Source: Clavelina lepadiformis (lineage: Eukaryota; Chordata; Ascidiacea; Aplousobranchia; Clavelinidae). From it: 64,000 nt of DNA. The notes below the pieces were generated by a model, which saw only the letters and a list, made by a program, of their open reading frames with translations, searched no databases and was not told the origin of the DNA. Positions 36,280 through 48,648 of the stretch are shown here, piece after piece. The position numbers and the translations under genes were made by a program. The stretch lies in NCBI RefSeq assembly GCF_947623445.1, contig NC_135247.1, positions 16,680,501-16,744,500 on the forward strand, given 5' to 3'. The first letter of the stretch is position 1. Each line of letters starts with the position of its first letter.

Positions 36280-37179
36280 TTACGGTAAAATTCTCTGCAA
36301 CCACGAAAGCACTACTTCACAAACTGATGCAATAACAACATCATCGTCCAAACCTTTCACTTTTAAACTGTGTGATGCATTATCTAAACTAGCGATACAA
36401 CCAAGACCAGTGGGTGTGTTGATCTTAAACAAACAGGTTGAATTCAAGTCAGATTTGTTCTTCCACTGTGTCAATTTACAACTTACCTGATTAGAAAATG
36501 CCGTTGTCAGAATGGTTTCAAGAGTTGGTAAATCACACATATCATCGTTTGTGCCAGATAAAAATATTACGGGAACATTTGCTTCAAAAATCGGTTGAGA
36601 ACGCAGCTCTTTTCCACCCACTGGATGCAGCGGATAAGACAGACATATCACCCCTAAAGTATTGCAGGATGGAGGGTGCACGGCATGGCAGTTTTCACAC
36701 AAATCAGGTTTTGGCTTAACATCACATTTGCTGTTTCTCTCAGAATGTTTTCTTTTTCTTTTTGCAGGTTGCAACGTTTGCTCTGAATGTTTGTCCGAAA
36801 TTTCACTTTTAGGCTGATTTGGTGACTTTGAGATGCAGTTAGCGGCCATAAGAGCAGCACGGCTCCCCATTGATCTTCCAGCAAATACGCATCCAGTTAA
36901 TGAAGAATATTTCAAACAAACATGTCTTACTACTTCAACATATGCTCTCGTTCGGTATTTTATGTTCAACCCCTTGCATGTGAATCGAGCACACATATAA
37001 CCAGATTCTGCAAGCTTGATGGACAGTGCTACCAGTTGGTGAAAGTCTTTATCTCCACCAGCACCATGCGTTAAAAACACACAGATTTTTGGACTGATGC
37101 TTTCCCAGTTAGAAGGCACTTCAATGGTCATTGGCAGGTATTTTTTGTCTATTGAAACCTCAGTATCAATAACAACCAT
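36280..37179 (-). CDS. TEX30: TEX30-like alpha/beta hydrolase
   Basis: One intronless frame of 299 aa. It has THGAGGD (37-43), the strongly conserved RFTCKGLN segment (65-72), the nucleophile elbow GRSMGSRAA with Ser103, the SGTNDDMCD acid region (208-216) and His270 in NASHSLKVKG. These match TEX30 and the related KANSL3-type hydrolase family; human TEX30 is about 227 aa. The extra length is mainly an insert at about 116-172 containing KRKRK (140-144) and a C-x2-C-H...H...C cluster (161-172) that might bind metal. The triad is complete, but no substrate is established for the family. It lies 134 bp upstream of DHTKD1 on the same strand, which suggests a two-gene operon. Confidence 0.9.
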   Translation of the reverse strand: MVVIDTEVSIDKKYLPMTIEVPSNWESISPKICVFLTHGAGGDKDFHQLVALSIKLAESGYMCARFTCKGLNIKYRTRAYVEVVRHVCLKYSSLTGCVFAGRSMGSRAALMAANCISKSPNQPKSEISDKHSEQTLQPAKRKRKHSERNSKCDVKPKPDLCENCHAVHPPSCNTLGVICLSYPLHPVGGKELRSQPIFEANVPVIFLSGTNDDMCDLPTLETILTTAFSNQVSCKLTQWKNKSDLNSTCLFKINTPTGLGCIASLDNASHSLKVKGLDDDVVIASVCEVVLSWLQRILP

Positions 37180-37874
37180 TTTTCAAAAACAGACCTTGCT
37201 TCCCTGTGCTCTAAATTTGACCACATATGTGACAATTTCGACCTTAACACTTGACAGTGACAATTTTTAACATAAATTCAAAGAAGCAATTGTAACTTTA
37301 TTATTGCGTTGCAATCAGGGAACGTATACAAAATTGGTCTCTTAAACTTTTGCACATTTGAAACCTGAAAGAGGAGTTATGAGGTACAGTAATAGAAAAG
37401 AAGTTGTGTTGGGTCGCACAAAAAAAACTTCAAGCCTTTGAATCGAGCACTTTAAATCAAGACAATTTTCGCCTTTGGCGACGGCGTCGATTTTGGCGAG
37501 AATCCAACACAGCGCTAACTAACAATGGTTACCCTAGATTTTTTACGATTTACTCGCCACTTGGTGGTGCAAATAAAACAAGGTTCCAACGAGCCCTCCG
37601 TTGCGTGTGGTCGTGTGGGTATATGTTACCAAAGGTGTAAGTATAGCCTATAATTGGTAGCGATGGAGATCACAGATCATTTTTAAGGGACTCAAGCTTA
37701 CAAGTTTTAATTTTATGCGTAAGTTACGTGATTTTTCAACTTCAGTAAACTGACGGCGCTGAAGTAGTTATTTCGGACAATTGGAAGACAAAACTAAGCA
37801 AAAAACTGTAGCATTCTATTTGAAGCTAGTTAATGAAAATACGGGAAATAAATTAACATAACTTACTGTTATCG

Positions 37875-38045
37875 TCTGCTCTGTAGCCGAGTGGTTAGAA
37901 CGGTGTATGCATGCTTAACGTTCGGACCCGTGTTGGAAACCCAGAGGCGCTTCGTTGCGCCGTTGCCGCAAACGTTGTAATGCACTTGAGCAAGGCATTG
38001 ACAACGTTTGCTTGTATTCAGTTGACCTGGTAATTGGTAAACAGT
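37875..38045 (+). mobile_element. tRNA-derived SINE
   Basis: The head has an A-box-like TAGCCGAGTGG (37884-37894) followed 26 bp on by a B-box-like GTTCGGACCC (37920-37929), as in RNA polymerase III tRNA promoters. The body contains cacttgagcaaggc (37983-37996), a motif shared by many animal tRNA SINEs. The 3' tail and target duplication are unclear, so limits are approximate. Confidence 0.7.
37968..38011. repeat. 16-bp stem hairpin inside the SINE
   Basis: GCAAACGTTGTAATGC pairs with GCATT-g-ACAACGTTTGC with a single bulged base and an 11-nt loop. A second small hairpin (GGCGC/GCGCC) lies just upstream at 37946-37961. Both would fold in an RNA polymerase III transcript. Confidence 0.75.
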
Positions 38046-38689
38046 CCTAACTATACTCACTATTTTCAATTGGTCATAGATATCTTTATCATCATGTTTA
38101 ATACTTGAACAAAACAATTTTTACGTGATAGGCTATTTGACCAAATAGGTCAGTTTTATGCTATCTTTCTAACTTTGCTAGAGTGTTTTAAACTTAAAGC
38201 AATCGCAGACTGTGTTCGCCAGTGAGTAAAATTCATTGAATTCATGGTCAATTTCATTATAGGCTAGCTTACTATTTGTACCCTGGTTAATAATGCATAG
38301 AACATCTACCAAATCGGAACCTGTAAATCTCGTAAATCTCAGTTAGTGATATCATTGGCATTAATATCTATTTTGATTTTGATGTTCGAATGATCGTGGA
38401 ATACAAAAGTTAAAAAGTATAAATGGTAACTTGTTTAATAAATATACACTCCAATACAGAGGTAGGCCTAAGCATTTTCTCGTTAACGAGACTAATGAAA
38501 GTTCCATAGCAAATTTATTTTCAAAGATATGAAATTATGTGCGACTTCTCTTCGAAATAGATCCCCCTCAATTAAGTAAAGCTACAACAAAGATTAAGCT
38601 TCCCGTTAGATGTTCAATTTTGTTGCTGTAGACTCTACAGCGTAGAGTGTAGAGTATGGAATGCCAACGTATATAACGTAGGCCTATAT

Positions 38690-39010
38690 TTATCGAATCA
38701 TGTACATTTGGCAAATCATGTAGTCTACATTCTTCAAATCATGCTTACATCCACCGAATCATGTACATTTGGCAAATCACGCTTGCATTTACCGAATCAC
38801 GTACATTTGGCGAGTCATGCTTACATTCACCGAATCATGTACATTTGGCAAATCATGTAGACTTACATTTGGCGAATCATGCATGCATTAACCGAATCAT
38901 GCACTTTTGGCAAATCATCTATACATTTGTCGATCCATGTATATTTGGCAATTCATGAAAACGTTATGCGATTCATACGTACTTTTATAGAATCATTTAG
39001 TGTTTTCAGA
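38690..39010. repeat. Minisatellite, ~38-bp unit
   Basis: Seven to eight degrading copies of a unit built from 'accgaatcatgtacattt' and 'ggcaaatcatgcttacatt'. The first units are regular at 38 bp; later units vary by deletions and become diffuse after 38950. Nearly every half-unit carries an aatca(t/c)g core. Confidence 0.88.
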
Positions 39011-40894
39011 AATGGTGTTGGTTCAGCAATTTGTGTAGGCTAACTTATATTTGTCTAATCACGCATGTCTTTTGCAAATCGGTTAGCCCATTTTTAATTT
39101 ACGAAGACTAATATCCAATCATTTGGCCAGTTTATAATTCATGGTATAGGCTAAGTTACATGATTAAAAAACAGACATTTGATTAACAAAACTGCAACCC
39201 GATTAAAGAAAACACCATTTGCTATTAGGCATTGTAACTTGCCAACAGCCAGTTTGCTTTGCAATTGTTATATCTGACCTAAAATGTCGTGGCTTGCTTT
39301 AAAAAAATCAAGTTTTTAAAACTGTGGTGTAATTGTAATGTTGCAAAACCATTTTGAAAATTGCCATATAAATAGTGCAACGGCAATCACAGAAAGCCCG
39401 TTTGAATGCCGGTTTTCACGTTCGGCTTGTTGTTTCGTGATTGGAATCTACCAAATTACGTTTGAAAACTCTCAAATCAAATTATGAAAACAAAACATAA
39501 TTTGCAAAGTTGCGATACAATACAAGTCTTTGTTTTTTTTGCGGCGTTGGCGTTCCATAGTAGAGTTCAAAACTTTCATAGGCTACATATTATGAGCGCC
39601 GAGTGACCCTCACCAAGCTACCGTAACACATCGTGCTGTTTTGTCTTGAAAACTATAGGCTAAATTTATTGTTGGTAGTAACTTCCTACAAACTGTCAGA
39701 TACCTTAATTGGTGAAGTTACTTGACACTATGAAAAATTTTAGTTTCGTTGTGATATTACTTGTGTGAATTATTACACAACAACCATATTCGCCATAAAG
39801 ATCGCACTACATTGGCGGCTATTCTTACAGGATGAGCGATGACGATTGATATAATTGATATATTGTTTTTCTTCTGAATCGATAGTATGTGTTCTCATTT
39901 CTCAAACGGCCGACTATGCTGTTTAGTTGTTTAACTTCTGTTTATGCATATTACTAGATGATAAAGTTCCCATTTTTTCATTTATTATCAGACACAAAGG
40001 CTTTCACCTTCGAGTAAAGCTTACTGACTGTTACATAGCGCGGTAGTAACAAGTGAAAGAGTAAAAGAGTAAAAAGGAAAGATTGCAAACATTACAACAG
40101 TATTTATATGTGGCACACCAGTTCAAGCGAGGTAATTTATCTGAACGTCATTAAGGAGAATTTAAGTTTGATCAACAACTGAATTGCAAGATCCCAAAAT
40201 AAAATTTCAGCATTTCAAAAACCAGTCGTGGCTCGCGACTCGTACCGTAACCGTCGCAAAACTATGCAACTGTCTAACCCGGAAGTGTTCTTCCAAATCG
40301 TGCAAGATAAATGCTGTAGTCGTGCTTCCATTCTCATATTATAATAATAGCAACAACCTTTTTTCGCTAAGATTTATACGAGAATTGGTTAAAAGCGCTG
40401 CAAACTTAAGAGGCAAACATTCCAGACAGAGGATGTAATCAAAAACATTAAATTGAATTTACGTTCACTTTTTAAGTTTTGTTTAATGAGTATAAGTTGA
40501 TGTATATTTCGGCAATTAGTGTTGGCTAAAAAAATATAAAGAATTGCGACTTAAAACTTGCAACATCATTCGATATGAGCAATTTGTTCGAATAACTTAA
40601 AGAGGTGGATCCACGATATTGTTCTCTTAAGCCGTTGTTAAATGTGAGAATTGAAAAGCGCTGCAAATTGACTGGACCAACCATTATAATAACTATAAAT
40701 AGGATTATGGTGTCGTTTTAAACCTTTCTTAAGTACAAACGATTTGGTGAGAGTTGTGCAGGAATATTAGAAAAATTGTTTTCAAAAAAAATCAGAAAAA
40801 CACTTGGTTTAGGCGCTTGGTTTAGGCAACAATTGGTTATAAACTTACCTTTTTCTTTTAATATATTTTAATCAGTGATTGTAAAGAAGAAGTC

Positions 40895-43238
40895 ATGAAA
40901 ACTGGGTTTATTCTATCATTTCTTTGTCTTCTACTCAGTAAGTTTTAACTTTTATAGTTTTACTTATATAATTTACTTATATATTTTAAAGTTTTTACCT
41001 TTATCAGTAATGCTCTTATATATATGTATGCAAAGAATATTGCGTCGTTATGCCGGTTGAGTGTGATACTCAAAGCGTCATTGCTTTACTGAAACATTTT
41101 CTTTCATATCAGAGCAGATCACAAAAACACAACGTTCAAGAAAGCACAATCAAGTCGCTAACTTGCGTAATTATTAACACTTTATTTAAATACTTGTCTG
41201 TTGTGTATAAAGGCCTGAGTGTTTGCGATTCATGGGATTACAAATTCCCGGAAACTTGGTCACGTGAGTATCCAGCTTGTGGTGGACAAACACAATCTCC
41301 AATCAACATCGTGACTTCCGAAGCAGTACCACACCAGCGTTTGGGAAATTTTACTCATTCTCATTTAAACAAAATTCCTGAGAGAATGACATTGAAAAAC
41401 AACGGACATACTGGTAAAAAAATTATTACTTTGCGTATAAACTATTTCTAAAACGAAAAATAAATTTACGGACATTTGACCTCAGTCCAGGTTGATTTAA
41501 CCGATGGTTTCATCATTGCCGATGATCGTCTTCTTCCCGGTGTATTCCAGGTAAATTCTTTGAAGCTACAATACAACTTCTAATAAATATTGAAGCTTAA
41601 GATATAGAATAACATTTTAGTATTTGAGAATCAACAACCGTTAACACGAAAAAGAAACAATAAATTACTGCATGCAGTATTCGTTATACTGCGCCTCCCA
41701 GCGCAGTTTAAGTGTAAGTTGTAAGTCTCGGTGTAGGTCGAGATAACGATTAGGACAAAGAATCGTTCATTTTCAGGCGGCGCAGTTTCATTTACACTGG
41801 GCCAGACGTAATGGGAAAGGTTCAGAACATTCCGTCAATGGCCAGCGATATTGGGGCGAGATTCATATTGTACTTTACAACACCAAGTATGAAGATTTAG
41901 GCACTGCAGCCGACAAACCTGATGGTTTGGCAGTGCTGGGATTCTTTATTACGGTATGTGCTGTATAATATGTGTATAGGAAGCATACTGTGGCTTATCA
42001 CTATGCAACACCAACTGTTGCGTTATACAGTTTCTAGTTATATAAGGTACATTGTAATTTAGTAATTTAATCGAAAGTTATAGGCCTATGTGCGTTCATT
42101 TTTATAAGAAATAGTTTTACTCCATGCAATTGTCTTAACGCACTAATTATAGTCCGTTTAAAAATCGTTAAATCCTAATATGTTTGTGATAACACCTTTA
42201 TCAGTCGAGTCAATGTAATTTCATTTTAACACAAATGGCGTATTCCATCAAGAAAGTGAATTAGGACTGTAGCAACTTGTTAAGTGCATTGCGAGGTTAC
42301 AGCAGATTAATTGTCTTATAAAACAAAAATTTTTACGAAATACTTTTGCAATATAAAACAAAGAGGTCTATCAGCATTTCACAATCGAAATCACAACAGA
42401 AAAAAATTTTTGTTGGCTTTTTAACAATTTCTTAGTCCACTTAGTTGCCCCAATGCCTCTTTAGTGTAAAGTTTCTCAATTGTCAGAAAATAAAATGAAA
42501 GGTATACACTATACAGTAATTATAAATTGCTTATTACACAGCATTATGTTTTCTTTAATTTACAGGACCAGGTCGGGTCTCAAAACAACGGAATTGGCAG
42601 GATTGCAAATATAATCTCAGGAGGACGTGCTCAATACAAAGGGGAGACCGTGGATATTCACCCGTTCCCAATTAGCTACCTGTTGCAGCAAACTCCTATG
42701 GATACCTACTATCGATACAAGTACGCAGTTTATCAACATATGGCATCATCGCCAACTGTTTCTCAGTTAATTGTTATTTTGTATCAACACTGCTGTGTAT
42801 AATTGGTTTCAGTTTTTGTACAGTAACTGAAAGAAAATTGAATACTTCAACTAATAGCATTAAGCATATTATTTCAAAGTGGCATATTCTGTTCAAGAAT
42901 GCCTTTTTCAAACACGTGGTTGTACTAACCACTTAATGCTTTTTGCTATGACAGAGGTTCTTTGACGACTCCCCCATGTTATGAGAGCGTGACTTGGACT
43001 GTTTTCAGCCAACCAATTTCCATCAAAAAAATACAGGTTCGCTTTTGTTCTTTATACTGTACTGAGTTTTAACAGCGTGGTTAATATCCCATTTATCTTA
43101 TGGATTATAATGTTTCAGGCAAAAGTTTTCGAAGCAATTGTTTACGAAAATGAACGCGGTGATCCTGTCGAACATATTTACGATAACTATCGGCCAGTAC
43201 AACCGCTCAATACACGTACCGTCAATCGCCATGATTAG
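40895..43238 (+). CDS. Secreted alpha-carbonic anhydrase
   Basis: Seven exons: 40895-40937, 41213-41413, 41486-41550, 41777-41953, 42566-42720, 42955-43036, 43119-43238; 280 aa; phases close. Signal peptide at residues 1-15. The zinc ligands are present: His108 and His110 (FHLHW) and His133 (GEIHIV). His80 in NNGHT is the proton-shuttle position (His64 of CA II), Thr218 in SLTTPPC is the Thr199 equivalent, and Glu120 lies in GSEH. Cys37 and Cys222 are placed for the disulfide typical of extracellular isozymes. The C-terminus ends [11 protein letters not shown] then NRHD, with no membrane anchor. It should be an active secreted CO2 hydratase (CA6-like class). Confidence 0.95.
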
Positions 43239-45711
43239 TTAGACGTATTATGGTCGTATAAACAGCTTACATTGTCCAATTATTTGCATTTTCTAAACAA
43301 AACCTGAACTTCACGTATGAGTGAGTACGCCACCAGCTTTTACCAAAACTGTAAACGTGTGATAACAATTTCAGTTCTTAGCTCGTGAAATGTAGCTTTT
43401 GCCCTAAATTAGAAACAAGATCATGACATTGCAACATCGCTTTGTTGATAGTCGTAGAATGTTATGTGTTATTTTGTGTGTAGTATATGCCTACATGAGC
43501 TGTGATGCTTAATCGACGTACCGTAATGACTAATGAGTCATCTAAACACGAGACATCCAAAATTACAAAATTATCATCTCCAACCAATTCTATAGGCAGG
43601 AAAATTTAAAGATATGATAAAGCCTACAGTTTCCGCTCGTTAGTTGCATTTGGTATGGGAACATGTACTACTGGAAGACGCTGTTTCCATTGTCTTCCAA
43701 GTTGTGTCGTTGTAATTATATTTCCGCTATTTACCGGTCTATAACATAACGTCATACTTGCCATAAGTTCAATCTCAGTTCACGGTATAAATGCATACTT
43801 GTCGAAGAATAGTTGATTGACAATCAGTTCCGCCACTTATGAACTTATTGCACTATGATAAGCCCATACTTGTCACCCTATTTTGTAAACATGTTATTTA
43901 CATTGGATTATGAGCTTGCCGAATTCGAAATAATCCATATGTGATTGACAACTTAATTGGTAAAATATGATTATCTGCACCATTGACTTCGAAATAACTA
44001 CATTGTTAACATAAAAATAGACAATGTTGATTGACATTTGTTTCCTTTTATTGAAAATTTCTAAATTGAAATTATCACCTGACCGTAAAACTTCGAGTCT
44101 AAAAGCCCGAATCATTTCTTGTTATTGATAAACGCATTGCGCCTTAAGTTGAAGTTCTGTTTCTTTATTATCTCCTTCAGTGTATAAATCTATCGTTGCA
44201 TGCTATGATTTTATTAGTTTTAGTTTAGTATTAGTTCCTCTCAGTATTCAGTTTAGAGTTTTAATGTTCAATGAATGAGAAGATATAGATCGTAATAACT
44301 CTGTGAATAATTCTTTAAGTCAATGAGAAATGTAGAGTGATGCACTTTGTTTGCTAATTGGTTTTTAAAATCCTTCTTATATAAACAATAATATTGTTGT
44401 AATTTGTTAGTGTTTGTTTGAAGTAATAATGAAGAATATTAAAACCGATATTAATCAGACTCTCAGTGTTTAAAATTTATACCATTCAACTGAAGTTTAG
44501 GAATTTCTAGACAGAATTCGCAACCTTCAAATCGTTCTTAAGAGTCAGATTGCAATATATTAGATATCCATGGTATGGTATAAACTATATACTGTATGAA
44601 ACAGTAACCACCACAACATAATGCGTAGCTGTCAATACACAGCGTGATCTTTTACTGTAACGTGTCAATGTGCGTACGTATAGTCCTTATCTCATAAAGG
44701 TTGTTTAATGAAAAACCGTATAGAGTAGTGTTAAGTTTTGTTGTCCTCACTCTTAGAATTACATCTTTTAATTTTAAAAGCAGTTAAGTCTAGTTTCCGT
44801 TCACACAGCTCATTTCAGGAGCTCCAAGACAAAACTGTCAGTGCAACTACTTGTCGGACACACGTCGATCAAAGACACTTGTGTTTAATTAACCACGGAA
44901 ACGCGCAATCGGCCGCAAGGAAGAAACGCAACACATACAGGGCAAAAACAAGTGTAACACTAGCAAAGATGCTGGCCGAAAATAAGAAAAGAAAGATTTT
45001 GATCTCGGCCCACAAATATTTCTTCGAAGTATGGCGGAAATGATATCGATGAAACAGACATTGCTAGCTTAGCGATTTGCAAGGTCAGTAGGTTATACGT
45101 TTCCGATTATAGGTTTGCAAGGTCAGTATGGAAAATTGGCAGCCAATGAGAGCACATTTCTATGCACTGTGCGGATCATCAGCATCAGCTTAGTTCCACG
45201 ATTTTTAACCTGGGAAGCTGACTTCCCTATAGGAGTATAGGGGATGTGAAGTAGAATATTGGGGGAAATAAATAAGAACTGCATATGAAAGTTTTAATTG
45301 CTGTAATGGGGAAGCTGTTAACGCACCAAAACTGAAAATAATTGCAACAATTGACATGTTGTTGTTATAATGCTCTTATCCATTGTATTAGGGCAAAACT
45401 TTTTGTTAGCTGTGTTCGTTAAGATTGCTGTGAAAGTAGAAGAGAAGAACTTGTTCGGGTAAAAAAGGAAGCAGAATGAAAGGGCAGAAATCAATAGTCA
45501 AGTTAGTGTTTACGACATTTTAGCTATAAAAACCGTACACTTTGGTGAATAAATTTGTAAAGCAGGTTTACTTCATTAGCTGTCCCACAACGACGTCTTT
45601 AGCAATTGAGTAAATTTGAAGGTTGGAAGTCTTTTATACCGTTAGTTAGAGCGATTTCTATAATTTAGTTTTTCCAGTTAAAGCTCCGAAGATACTTTTA
45701 GCGAGTTAAAA
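43239..45711. other. Intergenic region after carbonic anhydrase
   Basis: AT-rich; no gene recognised. A 101-codon open frame at 44738-45043 has a basic C-terminal half (AARKKRNTYRAK) but no family resemblance or splice context, so it is not called. Confidence 0.45.
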
Positions 45712-47492
45712 ATGAAGGAGTTTTGTGCTGGTTTAAAAAAAAAACGGTACCTAATCAATGCAGGCAGCATTTCAACTGCTGGGGTATAATGTCTACGATT
45801 ACATGGATAACTTTGTGCACCTTGAAAAAAATTGGTTGAAAGTTCTCACTGAAGGGGGATCCACCGAAGATTTTCGTCGAATGTTTGACAACGTTGACGC
45901 TGTTACAGACATTACCGGATGCTCTTTTTTGGGATGAAACTCATAAAGCTTTTCCAGAAGCAAAGGTGAATCTTTTACTGCGGCAACGACTCGTATAGGT
46001 TATATGCAGCCAATACCTGTCTTTTTACTGCACATGCCAGTGCAGTTCACGGTGTTTTATGCTGTGTAAGCATAGTACAACCGCTTGAGGTCGGACAATA
46101 CCTGCGTAAGCCGATGTTTATCAAATGATGCTATATTATGAAGCGGATAGGCAAAACGATTGCGCACATTGCGATAAATCTACCACATTTTCAGGAGTCT
46201 GACTCTATGACATTAAGTTTGTGTTAGTTTAGACATGGAGTTATCCAGATTTTTATTCAGGAGTTTGTTGTGGACCAGAGTGGTCCAACTTCAGGACCGC
46301 GGCCACGGGCAAACTTTTTCCCACAAAACAAGTGTTTGTCACGGGTACGAGAGATTGTTACTTGTGGCTGGCAGGCCTGAAGTTGGACCACGCTGATAAA
46401 AAAAATCTACTGTAGAATAAAATTTAGATACCTCTATGTCTAAAGACAAGCTTTAGGCTATATCATAGGGTAAGATTCCTAAAAGTGAAATCTGAAGTAT
46501 ATCCACATTTAAAAACAATTGTCACGTCATACAGAGCAACATCCTCGAAAATGTCGTGCCTTTATCAAAAAAGTGAACAAATCTCTTGTAAACATTATCT
46601 TGACCGCTACACCAATAAAATAATTTCTTAACAATAAAATGAGTGCGCCACCACCTGAAGAGATTTTCCCCCCTTGAATAAATGTAGATTGTGTTAACTA
46701 TTCACGACGAAGAAAGTTGGATGCAAAGTTTCGACAGTCAAATAAGAGTAAACACCCAGAAGCCTTTTCTCGTCTTGATGGCAATGCTATCTCCAACGTG
46801 GAAAAGACTGGAAAAAAAATGGAAAGTAAGTAAATAGGAAACACAACATGCAACTTGTCATTTTGGTTTACGCTACATCCTATATCCTGCGCGGAATGTT
46901 ACCTGTGCGTATACCAGAAAATGATATTTTTATTTAAATTTGTTGCGTACAATGGCCTGTAATATGATTTGAAAAGCGTAAATAGCCTGTAAGAATAATA
47001 TACCACTTGCAAACTATAATAACTATTTGGATTCAGTTTGGTCGAAGTGAGTCTAATTCTAATAAAGTTTATTGCACCAAGAATAAAAACTACAGAGCTT
47101 ATTTTGTTTTGAGGAACTACAGCTGTCCTCGCTGCGTTGTTTTTAACTTGTAACATTTTCCATTATAGCGATGGCTGTATTTGGTTTTGAGTTCAAGCAA
47201 CACTTTTTGAAGCCGAGCGAATACAACAAACTCCTTGCGAGGATGACGTTCGGACGACACAATGCTCACGTCATTCAGGTAAAAGTCGGTCTGGGTGTAT
47301 CAACAAATAGCCTACACAGAGTTACCAGCATCAACCTAGAGACATGCTTCTGTCGAACACTGATCAATTTACATAAATATTAACAATACTTTGGTTTGTT
47401 TGCTGTCTTGAAACTTGGAGTTGTACTAACAGAATGCTCCAAAAGAAAAATTGCTCGTGTTTGACGTTAAGGATGGGTGGGAATCGTTGTAA
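45712..47492 (+). pseudogene. Sulfotransferase-like gene (Sulfotransfer_4 type), damaged
   Basis: Three exon-like pieces run in family order. Piece 1 (45712-45965) has MKEFCAGL, then NGT-stop-SMQAAFQLLGYN, NFVHLEKNW, FRRMFDNVDAVTDI and FWDETHKAFPEAK. Piece 2 (47169-47278) has KPSEYNKLLARMTFGRHNAH. Piece 3 (47433-47492) has NAPKEKLLVFDVKDGWESL. This matches the invertebrate P-loop sulfotransferase family (GLPKTGTKSMQ..., then AFPEAKVILS, then HNxxV, LLVWxVKDGWEPL). Piece 1 carries one in-frame TAA, a frame change in a poly-A run and another just before FWDE. Pieces 2 and 3 are open and spliceable in phase. The expected middle segment was not found. A probable gene relic; allele differences or sequence errors are possible. 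Confidence 0.65.
46276..46395. mobile_element. Short inverted-repeat element (MITE-like), 120 bp
   Basis: Ends are near-perfect inverted repeats: CAGAGTGGTCCAACTTCAGG on the left and its complement, with one or two changes, at about 46376-46395. The interior is GC-rich and non-coding. The CAG..CTG termini resemble hAT-type elements, but I see no matching target duplication. It lies within the sulfotransferase relic. Confidence 0.7.
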
Positions 47493-48648
47493 TAAGTCAA
47501 AAAACTTACAGGGCAATATAATTTACGTGTACCAGGTCTGTCTGGCCGTGTTGCGATAAAATTGTCATTAAAATTATAAGAAAGCGTCTATTTCACCTTG
47601 AGTAAGTCACGTAAAATGGGTGGTTAAAAATGGGTGGTTTGGTTAGGAGAATGAGAACGAAAAAAGTTTATTTTATCCATTTAAGTTAGAGATTAATTGA
47701 AATTAGATTTTGTTTCGGAACTTATCATGTGCTATGTTATACATTAGTTCATTTAGTCTGTTCGGTACCGGAGCGGTTAGAGTGCCTTACTCGGCCCGAA
47801 CCGGGCTCCATTCTTAATTGCCCTTTGTTGTAGTAATCCCAAGGGGAATTTCAGGTGAATTCCGGTGGGGAATACCCGCATCAGACGGTCCCGCTAAAGA
47901 AGCCGCTGCAAATGTCCGATCAAGCGTCAATAGTGCAGCCGGCACTCTTTCACAGAAAAAAGTCGTACCTTCGTAGCTATTTTTCTTGATTTCTTTTTAA
48001 CCTAACTCAAATGCATAGCAACCATTTTATTATAATCATTTCCTGTCTATGTAGAATTTTCAAGCGGCTCTCTAGGTTTCTAGTAAGAACAACGATTTCG
48101 TTAATATATATTCAGATTACCGTAAACCTTGTCATTGGAATTGAACATAGCAGAAAAATTTCCATCCTAAAATCACACGAATGCTCAACTCGCGTGATCT
48201 CCTTTCACAAATTCCGTTACGCCTCACCTATTGTATTGGTGGCAGTTACAGACAGAACGTTCAGATGAAGCGGTATCACCAAGGTTGACTTGTTAATTTC
48301 GCTTTAAGGTTTCCTTATACAAATGGGCACAGAGCAAAACTGAAGTGTTAAGAAAATAAAGGCAAGCTGCCTACTACTGCATATGGCAGATTAAATGGTA
48401 TATGATGAAAAAAATTATTTTGATTGAAGTGACGAGTTTTGAAAATGAGACCAATATACTCAGCCTGTGGAGCCATTTCACAAAAACTTGTAAAGGTAAA
48501 ATCTTGGCCGGGTTTCAAGTTGGTTTTACCTGAAATTCTACAAGTTGTAAAAAACAATGTTGATGTGTTGCAGAATAGAGTGCGTGAGGTATAAGTGTGT
48601 TTACTTGTAAGAATACTTGTACGGAACTGTGGAATACTGTTGGCAAAG
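47493..48648. other. Intergenic region before the sugar transporter pair
   Basis: Contains the SINE-like block at about 47757-47975 and nothing else recognisable. The open frame at 48011-48268 has no family match. Confidence 0.4.
47757..47975 (+). mobile_element. Probable tRNA-like SINE
   Basis: The segment taccggagcggttagagtgc resembles the 5' half of a tRNA (D-arm/A-box region), followed by ccgaaccgggctcc as a degenerate T-arm. A GC-rich body follows. This layout fits a tRNA SINE, but the B-box is poor and no tail or target duplication was found. Confidence 0.4.

Larger units (their letters stand above)
37180..40894. other. Intergenic region with SINE and minisatellite
   Basis: Apart from the SINE at about 37875-38045 and the minisatellite at 38690-39010, I see no gene. 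Open frames at 37404-37640, 38761-38958 (within the minisatellite) and 40184-40438 are not supported by family or splice context. A further short palindromic patch (tagactctaca / gtagagtgtagag) lies near 38630-38655. Confidence 0.5.

Noticed and set aside
38690-39010. CRISPR-like array
   Set aside because: The units are contiguous degenerate tandem repeats without unique spacers, in a eukaryotic genome. It is a minisatellite.
44738-45043. 101-codon basic open frame
   Set aside because: No domain, no signal peptide, no splice partner; the local base composition is unremarkable.
46683-46846. Lys/Arg-rich open stretch between sulfotransferase pieces
   Set aside because: It is open, but its sequence does not match the missing middle of the family, so it was not joined to the relic.
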